NCBI GenBank assembly: GCA_002392915.1
Contig: DGHQ01000006.1
Coordinates: 1 to 64,000, forward strand
Origin: Bacteroidales bacterium UBA3844
GTDB lineage: Bacteria; Bacteroidota; Bacteroidia; Bacteroidales; Paludibacteraceae
Reading direction: 5' to 3'
DNA: 64,000 bases
In this document: positions 53,876 through 62,200 of the stretch, piece by piece
Layout: each line of letters begins with the position of its first letter
How positions within the stretch are numbered: position 1 is the first letter of the stretch
Position numbers and translations under genes: made by a program
Notes under the pieces: generated by a model
What the model was told of the DNA's origin: nothing
Seen by the model: only the letters and a program-made list of their open reading frames with translations
The model's database searches: none

Positions 53876-54691
53876 TCACCAATTAAGTGGATTTAGACTT
53901 GACAATGTTGATTTTAAGCTCTCATATGCCGTCTTGCAAACAGCCTTTGCTCCTTCGTAGATCTTCTTACCCGCAGAAACGGCAGCACGACCCATAGATT
54001 TAGCGACATCGTATCCTATAGCCAAAATCTTTGCTGACTTTTCAACTACCTTTTTGCCTGCATTACAAAGATTTTCTGCGACAACCGGCAATTTATCAAC
54101 TGCCCAATCAGCCACTTTCTTTGCCCCTTCTTTCACTAATTTCTTTGCAGGCTCAGGAATAGCATCCCATACATGGACAGCAACTTTCACAACTGGTACA
54201 GGGCAATACTTTGCTGCTTTTTTTAGCAGCCACGAGAATCCCTTGTCTTTTACCCAATCTTTTACTTTTCCATTACAATTCACCCAAAGAGACTTGGCCA
54301 TACCCCATACCTTTCCCAAGAAAGATACCTTTTTATGCTCTTGATATTCTTGCTGAGAAATTTCATTCTTCGCTAATTTGTAGTTACGACGGGCATCACG
54401 AAGAAATTCTGCAGCTTGTATAGCCGCTTCAATACTTTTTTCCTGATTCCATCCAAATTTCTCGGAAGCCATTTTTGCGGCAGCCACTGCTACAGACTTC
54501 TCCAAATATGAGTCTTCCTTATAATTCTCTTTAAGTGTACGTTTGAAATAATCATCTACAATTGGAGTATTTACCAATTCCTTCACAACCGGCATATTGT
54601 CCAACATTTCTGATTTTCGCACATCGTTCAACAGAGTAACATAATCTAAATGATCAGAAAAAAACTGCTTTATCTTACTAAAAACTGCCAT
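53876..54691 (-). CDS. Amphipathic-helix protein, function unknown
   Basis: 271 aa, entirely helical by pattern. The C-terminal half (about 150-260) is a run of Lys/Ala/Val-rich amphipathic helices (LVKEGAKKVADWAVDKLPVV; NAGKKVVEKSAKILAIGYDV; SAGKKIYEGAKAVCKTAYES) that could lie on or insert into membranes. The N-terminal half has more acidic helices. The ATG at 54691 is chosen because AAGGAGG lies seven bases upstream; the TTG at 54697 is less likely. No family recognised. The gene starts two bases after the acidic protein gene's stop, so they may form a basic/acidic pair. Confidence 0.7.
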   Translation of the reverse strand: MAVFSKIKQFFSDHLDYVTLLNDVRKSEMLDNMPVVKELVNTPIVDDYFKRTLKENYKEDSYLEKSVAVAAAKMASEKFGWNQEKSIEAAIQAAEFLRDARRNYKLAKNEISQQEYQEHKKVSFLGKVWGMAKSLWVNCNGKVKDWVKDKGFSWLLKKAAKYCPVPVVKVAVHVWDAIPEPAKKLVKEGAKKVADWAVDKLPVVAENLCNAGKKVVEKSAKILAIGYDVAKSMGRAAVSAGKKIYEGAKAVCKTAYESLKSTLSSLNPLNW

Positions 54692-54693
54692 AA

Positions 54694-55146
54694 TCAATCC
54701 TCCTTTTCTGCATCCTTAAGTTCTTCATCTGTCAACTCTCTGCCAGCCATATCAGCCGCATAACCTTTCGACTCGTCATTAATTATCTCGTCAAGACCCT
54801 TTTCAATTTCAATGTCTTTCTGATGGTCATCAGACAATGACGGATCTACCTCTCCTGCCAAATCTCGGAATTTGTCAGAGCCCCATTCATCGACACTTCT
54901 GTCATCTGTCTTTGTATAATACTCTTTGATGGCATCATTAGTATTATCTACAGCATCTAATATGGTGTTGTAATCCTCTGCTGTAAGAGGTTTCCAATCA
55001 GCATCATGCTCCATTGGAGTCTCCTGATTATCCAAACCAAATTTAACTAATGATTCATTTTCATTCTCTCCGCTCTTAAATCGGGAAAGAATAAATTCCA
55101 AAAACTTCACAAAGAAGTTCTGGTCTTTTTTCTGGTCTTTTTTCAT
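54694..55146 (-). CDS. Small acidic protein, function unknown
   Basis: 150 aa. After a basic, hydrophobic start (FFVKFLEFILSRFKS) it is strongly acidic to the end (DDHQKDIEIEKGLDEIIND; ELTDEELKDAEKED). It opens the four-gene cassette and stands next to a Lys-rich amphipathic protein, so it could mask that protein. No recognised domain. No clear promoter was seen in 55147-55265. Confidence 0.65.
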   Translation of the reverse strand: MKKDQKKDQNFFVKFLEFILSRFKSGENENESLVKFGLDNQETPMEHDADWKPLTAEDYNTILDAVDNTNDAIKEYYTKTDDRSVDEWGSDKFRDLAGEVDPSLSDDHQKDIEIEKGLDEIINDESKGYAADMAGRELTDEELKDAEKED

Positions 55147-55265
55147 AATACCTAATAATTTTATCCTTTGCTTAAAATCTTTCCTAAATTATATAACATT
55201 TTTTATTTAGAGTATTTTTTAATGTAATTTTTTCTTTTTTATGCTAACTAACATGAAAACATCCC

Positions 55266-55342
55266 ACGTCTATTTTCGACGCAAGATTAAAAATCCACCC
55301 CCTGTCGGTGGCGAATACAGAATCCGACAGAGGGGAAATATG
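55266..55342 (+). repeat. 77-bp direct repeat, copy 2 (right boundary of the 4-gene cassette)
   Basis: Partner of 50715-50791, same orientation, two mismatches. It lies 120 bases before the first cassette gene. Confidence 0.85.
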
Positions 55343-55371
55343 TGTGTGTTTTCTTTGGGGGCAAGTTATAC

Positions 55372-55824
55372 TTAAAAATCCCAAGACCATCCATGACCTA
55401 AATCCCAATGCTCATCATAAACAAATTCGAAGTATGGAAGAGCAAACTCTTTCTCAATCATAGAATAAAATTCAGACTCTATTGGTTTTGCCCACTGTCC
55501 TACAAAAACGATGAATTTATCTATATTCCAGGCAACTCTTCCTCTTGGAACTTGAGTATAATCTCCTTTGAATTTAGTTGTCTCATGTTTTGCTTGTGCT
55601 TTGAAATATTCATTGGCCCAAACTTGACGATGCAAATGAGGATAATTGATGAATGGCAAACCATTGTCTGCAGCTTCTTCCACCTGTTTAGGAGTAAGTT
55701 CCTGTTTACAGACACCAAAAAAAGATTTGTCTTCCATGTCATACCAAAATATTCCAACCTGCGGCATCGGTTCATCTAATGCACGCATCGCATCCATTTG
55801 TTTCTGAATTTCTTCTTCTGACAT
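55372..55824 (-). CDS. Conserved small soluble protein, function unknown
   Basis: 150 aa from the ATG at 55824 (a GTG at 55872 would give 166 aa). It has an acidic helical start (MSEEEIQKQMDAMRALDEP) and an aromatic-rich alpha/beta body: QVGIFWYDMEDKSFFGVCKQ, INYPHLHRQVWANEYFKAQ, GRVAWNIDKFIVFVGQWA, and the ending HWDLGHGWSWDF. It resembles small Bacteroidota proteins of unknown function. It stands 77 bases after the pseudokinase gene on the same strand. Confidence 0.65.
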   Translation of the reverse strand: MSEEEIQKQMDAMRALDEPMPQVGIFWYDMEDKSFFGVCKQELTPKQVEEAADNGLPFINYPHLHRQVWANEYFKAQAKHETTKFKGDYTQVPRGRVAWNIDKFIVFVGQWAKPIESEFYSMIEKEFALPYFEFVYDEHWDLGHGWSWDF

Positions 55825-55901
55825 ATCTGTATATTTTACTTGAAATAATAAAATGATTTTTGGAGATGTCACATGGTTTCAAAACTCAAAATGCCCGTGT
55901 A

Positions 55902-56693
55902 TTACGATCTCTTCTTAACAATTTCTATCACTTCCTGAAAGGCTTTGTGGTATCTATCCTGCTCATCGGCAGACATTTTTGATTTCACTTTCTCAAACTC
56001 ATCCTTAACATTAGAAAGCTGTGTCAAAACCTTATGTTGACTTACTCCGGGGATTGCCTCGGCGTCTTTCTTAGCCTTTCTCAACTTCTCCATAATCGGA
56101 GCGAAAACGGCACTCTCCTGCTCTACCTTTACCGACTCTTCTTTCTTAGTCTCCACAGTTTTCGTTTCAACTTTCTTTTCTGAGTTTACTGTTGTTGTTT
56201 CTATCTCTACTGGTGGTTCTGACGACACGAAAAAAGCGGCACCTGCACCTATAACAGCAACTAAAATAAGTGGCCATTTTAATTTCGTTAGCAAAGATGG
56301 CTTAGCAGCGTCTTTTTTATCATCCTGAGTTAAGTTGTCTGAGTCGCTTGAATCATCATGTATGATTATAGCACCGTCGTCTTCATATTTGACATAGTAG
56401 GCTGTATTGTTCTCTTCAAATACTTCAAGAATGCCTTTATTCAATCTATCCAATGCATCGCTTTTGAATTTATCTCGCATCGTTGCGACATCTTCTGAAT
56501 CATAAGCAACACTATTGTTTTTCTCGCGTCGACAAATATCTTTCACAAAAAACTCTGTCACCACGACATTTCTGTTGTCGCCGAATTTATCGGAAAGATA
56601 AGTGATTTCCAAATCACTTTGACTTAAAATTTTCTCTATTCGATAAGCACCTCCTTTAAGAAGTGTGTCTTGTTGTAGCGCTTGCATATTCAT
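55902..56693 (-). CDS. Membrane-anchored N-lobe-only pseudokinase
   Basis: 263 aa from the ATG at 56693 (the TTG at 56699 is weaker). The first about 105 residues align with the N-lobe of Bacteroidota Ser/Thr kinases: LKGGAYRIEKIL, ITYLSDKF, VVVTEFFVKDICRRE, and EVFEENNTAYYVKYEDDG at the hinge. The Gly-rich loop is lost (SQSDLE where GQGGFG is usual), the ATP lysine of VAIKEFF is Thr, and the C-lobe with the catalytic loop is absent. A membrane helix (about 141-158) and a charged helical C-terminus follow. It probably acts as a binding or sensing module near the SUMF1/AAA+ cassette. Confidence 0.75.
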   Translation of the reverse strand: MNMQALQQDTLLKGGAYRIEKILSQSDLEITYLSDKFGDNRNVVVTEFFVKDICRREKNNSVAYDSEDVATMRDKFKSDALDRLNKGILEVFEENNTAYYVKYEDDGAIIIHDDSSDSDNLTQDDKKDAAKPSLLTKLKWPLILVAVIGAGAAFFVSSEPPVEIETTTVNSEKKVETKTVETKKEESVKVEQESAVFAPIMEKLRKAKKDAEAIPGVSQHKVLTQLSNVKDEFEKVKSKMSADEQDRYHKAFQEVIEIVKKRS

Positions 56694-56735
56694 AGACAAA
56701 TGTTTTTTTTGATGACGGCATTGATTAATTTCCTA

Positions 56736-56743
56736 CAAATCTA
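56736..56743 (-). promoter_or_regulatory. Putative -7 element for the pseudokinase gene
   Basis: CAAATCTA on the plus strand reads TAGATTTG on the minus strand, 42 bases before the start at 56693. Confidence 0.4.
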
Positions 56744-56770
56744 ACAAATAGTTGCTAAATTGTTAATCAC

Positions 56771-56805
56771 ACAAAACAAAAAAGACGTGAACCTTCACGT
56801 CTTTT
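56771..56805 (-). terminator. Rho-independent terminator after the glycosyltransferase
   Basis: AAAAGACGTGAA (56780-56791) pairs with TTCACGTCTTTT (56794-56805); on the minus strand the hairpin is followed by T-rich sequence. Confidence 0.85.
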
Positions 56806-56837
56806 AGAATTATAAATGCATAATCAGCTATTCAGCG

Positions 56838-57971
56838 TTACGCTTTTTTATTTAGCAAATAAGCATATTGCTCTTTCAATGTCTCAACCTCTTTCTGGAT
56901 TGTAAACAACGTAACAACTCTACTTCTTGCGTTCTCCGACAACTGTTTGCGCAACTCGTCATTCTGAAGCAATCTGTCTACCGCAGCTGCGTATGCCACA
57001 ACATCTCTGTTGGGAACCTCAAGACCGGTCTCTCCATTCGGGCAAACCCAGTTCACACCACTGCCCTCAATTGTGTATGTCACCGCTGGCGTGCCACAAT
57101 ACATTGCCTCAGCAAGTGTTAGGCCGAATCCTTCTGCCTTAGTGTACGACGGGAATGCAAAGACATCCGCCGCATGATAATAGCAACGCAAGTCGGAATC
57201 ATTCATTCTGCCCAAGAAATGGATTCTGTCTGAGAATTTAGCCAACTGCATCATCTCGTCTGTTGTCGGTCCATCACCTCCTACATAGATCACGCAATCC
57301 GATTTGATCAACTTCTCCGCTTCAATCAAATCCTCCAAACCTTTATGACGAACGTGTCTTCCAGCATGGAACACAATTTTTTTGCCATTAGCTGCCTGCT
57401 TGATTTTTTCCACTTTTTCCTGCTCGCCTGGCTGAAGATCATACTTAGTGATGTCGATAGCGCTTGCAAGCACCACCGTCTTATCCTGGAAATCTTTCAA
57501 TACAGGAGACGATTTCTTATAGTTTTCAGAAGTCGTGGCAATCATATCAGCTCTCTCAAGCATCTTTCTCTCAATGCCTTTGATAAACTGATACATCACT
57601 TTCTGTGCAGTGACATCAAGATGATAATGGACATAGAGCTTTACATCATCCGGAATAAGTCTCAACATCAAAGCCATCACAAACGGATTCGGATGATGGA
57701 AATGAATAATATCAGGTTTCCACTCTACGATATACTTCTTGAGTAATTTATAATATGAAAAGGATAAACTCTGACGAAGCAACATCAAAAAAACTCCGGC
57801 TTTGCTTACCTTTACCCCATTATGTTCTTCTTCTTTATCCTCCTTATCTTCGCTGAATGCCACTACATGCACATCATATTCGTCTTTTATTCCTTCCGAC
57901 AAATATTGGCAAGTGGCCTGCGTTCCTCCTACCAAAGGATAATAGTAATTAGATATTTGCAGAACTTTCAT
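56838..57971 (-). CDS. Glycosyltransferase family 4 (GT-B)
   Basis: 377 aa. The N-terminal domain begins LQISNYYYPLVGGTQATCQYLS, typical of GT4, with IIHFHHPNPF; the C-terminal domain has VFHAGRHVRHKGLEDLIEA, YVGGDGP and the sugar-nucleotide EGFGLTLAEAMYCGTPAV motif with the two conserved Glu. It adds a sugar to a glycan or lipid acceptor in the cytoplasm. It has a consensus promoter and its own terminator. Donor and acceptor are unknown. Confidence 0.92.
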   Translation of the reverse strand: MKVLQISNYYYPLVGGTQATCQYLSEGIKDEYDVHVVAFSEDKEDKEEEHNGVKVSKAGVFLMLLRQSLSFSYYKLLKKYIVEWKPDIIHFHHPNPFVMALMLRLIPDDVKLYVHYHLDVTAQKVMYQFIKGIERKMLERADMIATTSENYKKSSPVLKDFQDKTVVLASAIDITKYDLQPGEQEKVEKIKQAANGKKIVFHAGRHVRHKGLEDLIEAEKLIKSDCVIYVGGDGPTTDEMMQLAKFSDRIHFLGRMNDSDLRCYYHAADVFAFPSYTKAEGFGLTLAEAMYCGTPAVTYTIEGSGVNWVCPNGETGLEVPNRDVVAYAAAVDRLLQNDELRKQLSENARSRVVTLFTIQKEVETLKEQYAYLLNKKA

Positions 57972-58029
57972 TATCTTTAACTAATGTTGGCTGTTCGTTT
58001 CAACAAGTTGCCTCCAACAAATTTTTGAG

Positions 58030-58060
58030 CAAATGTAGGTATATTTTTTTTCTACACAAA
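58030..58060 (-). promoter_or_regulatory. Glycosyltransferase promoter, TTTG-N19-TACATTTG
   Basis: On the minus strand TTTG (plus 58057-58060) is followed after 19 bases by TACATTTG (plus 58030-58037), 59 bases before the ATG at 57971. Confidence 0.7.
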
Positions 58061-58084
58061 GAATATACCTACTAAATAGTCTGT

Positions 58085-59029
58085 TTATTCTATAATTTTT
58101 AGATTGTCCACCCATAGTTTATCACCTACAGCACCACAAAAAGCTCCTCCATACCCACTTGAGAAACGTATAATAATATGTGTGGGCATCTCATCAGGAT
58201 CTGCATATTCCTTCTCTGAAATCTGCATTTTCTCTCCTTTGCTGTTGATTCCCCAATATGGATATTTGGGATAATCCACACCCATATAGTCCTGATAATT
58301 TGGCTCATTTGTAATGTCGCCATACTGAAGTGGAAGTTCAAAACCGTTTTGCCAATTGATCACACTCTCCTTGATCCTCATATAGGCTGTGGCTACTCTC
58401 TTGGCATGAAGTTTGCCACTCGCGTCTTCCCAACGTCTTTGAAGGACTACAGAGACCTCCGCTTCATTTTTTCCTTCAAGATCCATAGACTTCGAGACCG
58501 ACTTATATTGTCTTTTTCCGCCCACCTTAGCCTTATAGTCGAACTTTATGGCTCTTGGTTTGGCTGTATAAGGCACTCCCTGCATCATATATTGCATAGG
58601 ATTGTCGGAACTCTCAATCGGCTCAAGTAGAAAGCCCGTGAAGACGCTGCCTGATGCCATACACGTAAGGTTTACCATACCGAGCACTTTCACCTCCTCC
58701 AACTTGCTTTCTATCCTCAAGCAATAGCCATTGCCTCGTTTTTCAGGGTAGACGGTGGTGCTCGCCTTATCCACACTTGCCGCATGGATCAGGCTACTGG
58801 ATGTTTCCCATGGAGAGTCGGTTCTCTTTCGTGGACCTGTTTCATTAATAGTGTCTGGTTTTCCGATTTCGTAGATTTGCCTGACATTTCCACCAATCAG
58901 AAAACTTTCTTTGATATTTCTCACCTGCCAACTGTCGAAATCAGAATACTTCAGCTGAGTGACTTTCAGCTGAGCCATCCCGACAAGTGCAGGAGCTAAT
59001 AATAGTGTCGAAAAAATTCGTTTAACCAT
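58085..59029 (-). CDS. Secreted PCMD-type (putative carbohydrate metabolism domain) protein
   Basis: 314 aa, signal peptide 1-19 (VGMAQ). The body is a beta-sandwich with the PCMD pattern: a strand with FDYKAKVGGKRQYKS, an acidic YAYMRI-like section (ATAYMRIKESVINWQ), HIIIRFSSGYGGAF and the typical closing GDKLWVDNLKIIE. PCMD domains are common in Bacteroidota surface proteins tied to glycan use. It lies between the glycosyltransferase and the giant surface protein on the same strand; a TATAATTTAG-like sequence upstream is a weak promoter match. Confidence 0.72.
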   Translation of the reverse strand: MVKRIFSTLLLAPALVGMAQLKVTQLKYSDFDSWQVRNIKESFLIGGNVRQIYEIGKPDTINETGPRKRTDSPWETSSSLIHAASVDKASTTVYPEKRGNGYCLRIESKLEEVKVLGMVNLTCMASGSVFTGFLLEPIESSDNPMQYMMQGVPYTAKPRAIKFDYKAKVGGKRQYKSVSKSMDLEGKNEAEVSVVLQRRWEDASGKLHAKRVATAYMRIKESVINWQNGFELPLQYGDITNEPNYQDYMGVDYPKYPYWGINSKGEKMQISEKEYADPDEMPTHIIIRFSSGYGGAFCGAVGDKLWVDNLKIIE

Positions 59030-59288
59030 AAATTCTTTAACGATACGTTCGCTAAATTATACATTTTATCCAATTCTTCACATTTTTTGTCCATTTTTTC
59101 TATTATTACATGCTATTTTACTATAATTTTCTGATTGATAATATATAATACAATATAAAATCATTCAAATGCAGTTGATATAAATTCACAAAAAATCCGC
59201 AAAACATAAAATAAATTATTGTTTTGCGGATCAAATGTTTTATTAAAAGTCGACTACAAATTCAGTTTTTTTCTTTTATTCATAATAT

Positions 59289-62200
59289 CTATCTTCTCAT
59301 CAATGTGAAATGTCCTTCATACAGCTTATCAATCTCAGGAACATCAAGTATATACCAGTAGTCTGTAGACGGTAATTTTCTGCCATTATACTCACCACTC
59401 CATCCATCTGTGTTTCCTTTTTCCTTAAAAAGTAGTTTTCCAAATCTGTCGTAAATATACAACACTGAATTTGGATAATTTTCTATATTCTCGACTACCC
59501 AGTTTTCATCACCTTGGTAGAAATAAATTGGAAATTCTGGCTCAATAAATGGGACTCTGAACTGATAAGACGACGAGCATCCTAGACTATCAGAGACTTC
59601 AACATCATAAAATTTTCCGACGACTGCATTTTCAAGCAAGTTAGATATTGTCTTTCCATCTCCATTATGATAATCAAAATAAAGTGTCTCATTAGTGTTC
59701 TCCACATTCATCTGATAAGTATGATTTCCAATTTCCTCATGAGATGAGATACGCGGAATCGGGGCTACTGTTACAGTAGCATTCACCTCTTCTTGGCAAT
59801 TGTGACTATACGCCACAACATTATAAGTGATTGTCGACTCAGGAGTTAAATCGACAAACGATCCAACTTTATTCACAGAACTGTCGCCTTCAATTTTCCA
59901 TTCGATTCTATCGTAAGCTCTTTCTGTGACTGCCTCCAAATGTGCAGCGTCTCCCTCACATATTGAAGCATCTTCCACACTCAAACCTACTGGCTGGACC
60001 ACTTCTATCTCTTGTTCACTTCCTTTTTCTTCACAACCTAATTTTGAAATGGCCGACACTCGATATGTTGTATTGTCAGAAGGAGACACGACGATTTCGG
60101 AAACTCCTTCGTCTACTTTACTAAACTGTGATTCATTCTCTCCTTTGCTTGCCCATATAATACCTTCTGTGTATGGATAATTCGTTGCCAACGTCACATT
60201 TTCATCTTTACATATACGTGATTCTGACGTTGTAAGCTCAACATTTTTCACATGCTCTACATCGACTACGAATTTCTCTGAAAATGTAGGACAAACAAGT
60301 GGTTTAGCCCAAAACTCATAAGTAGTGGTCTCTGTAGGCACATCTTCAGCAGTCAACTCATTTTTTGCAAAATTCTCATTTTCATTTTTCTTCCATCCAT
60401 AAGATGTACAATTCTCAGTAATAGAAGCGTTCAGCAAAACGGTTGTTCCTTCACAAACTTCTGTAGGAACATTTTCCAACAAAACTGACACCGGTTCTTC
60501 AACAAACAATGACACTTCATTAGAGACTGCACTTTGACAAGCCAATTCATCAGAAGATTCAACTATAAATGTAGCGGATTTAGTAGCTGTTATGTTTACC
60601 ACATCTCCAGACTCTGCCATTTCAGAGAATTGTGATTCTCCATCATTCTTTTGTTTCCAAACCAACTTAGGAGCGTTAGTGGCATTCACTGACAAAACGA
60701 CTGAACTATTTTCACACACTTCTGTATCACTGATACTCAACGAAAGTTCAGTTTTCTTCTCCACTTTTACACTCACCTCCTTCTCAATAGCAGGGCATTT
60801 ATCTCCTGTGATTGTAAACTTATATGTCGCATCCTCTGTTGGAATATCCGAAGTAGACAAATCAGCATTACTAATCAATTCATTGCCTCGCTCCCATTTG
60901 AATGAGTTTGCCGACGTGAGTTTGGCATCAGCTATCAAATCCACTTTCTCTCCTTCACAGATGATTGCTGGCAGTGGTTGAAGTGTCACTTCCGCTATCT
61001 TCTCCACTTTTACGCTCACCTCTTTTTCAATTGCTGGACATTTATCCCCATATACTGTGAATTTATATGTGTCATCCTCAGCTGGAATTACAGAAATCTT
61101 TAGATCAACATCACCTAGGAGCTGACCATTCCCATCCTCCCACTTAAATGTGTTGGCAGACGTGAGTTTGGCATCAGCTATCAAATCTATCTCTTCACCT
61201 ACACAAACTACCGATGGTTGTGGTTGCTGCAACGTCACCTCTGCTTTCTTCTCCACTTTTACGCTTATCTCTTTTTCAATTGCAGGGCATTTATCTCCTG
61301 TGATCGTGAATTTATATGTTGCATCCTCTGTTGGAATATCCGAAATTGACAAATCAGCATCACTAATCAAGTCGTTGCCATTCTCCCATTTAAATCTGTT
61401 TGTAGACGTGAGTTTGGCATCAGCTATCAAATCCACTTTCTCTCCTTCACAGATTACCGCTGGCAGTGGTTGCAGCGTCACATCAGCCATTTTCTCCACT
61501 TTTACGCTCACCTCTTTCTCAATTGCAGGACATTTTCCTCCGGTAATTGTGAATTTATAAGTGGCATCCTCTGTTGGAATATCTGTCGTCTTCAAACCAA
61601 TATCAGTAAGCAAATCATTGCCCTTCTCCCACTTAAATGTGTTTGCTGACGTAAGTTTGGCATCGGCAACCAAATCCACATCAGTTCCTTCACAGATAAT
61701 TGCAGGCAATGGTTCAAGCGTCACATCAGCTTTTTTCTCCACTTTCACGCTTAACTCTTTTTCAATTGTAGGGCATTTATCTCCTATGATTGTGAATTTA
61801 TATGTAGCGTCCTCAGTTGGAATATCCGAAGTAGACAAATCAGCATCACTAATCAAGTCGTTGCCCTTCTCCCATTTGAATGCGTTAGTCGACGTGAGTT
61901 TGACATCAGCTATCAAATCCACTTTCTCTCCTTCACAGATGATTGCTGGCAGTGGTTGCAGCGTCACATCAGCCATACTTTCAACTTCTACAATCATTTT
62001 GTCTTCTATATTTGGACATGCATCTCCCAAAATCGTAAATTTATATGTGACATTTTCTTCTGGAATATCAGTTGTGACCAAATCAACATCACTTAGCAGA
62101 TTGCCATTTTTCTCCCATCTGAATGAGTTAGTCGACGTGAGTTTGGCATCGGCAACCAAATCTACTTTTTCACCTTTACAAACAACTGCTGGCAGTGGTT

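Noticed and set aside
50715..55342. Direct repeats as integron attC sites or phage att sites
   Set aside because: No integrase, no tRNA at the boundary and no recognisable attC core (RYYYAAC/GTTRRRY); the repeats are reported only as repeats.
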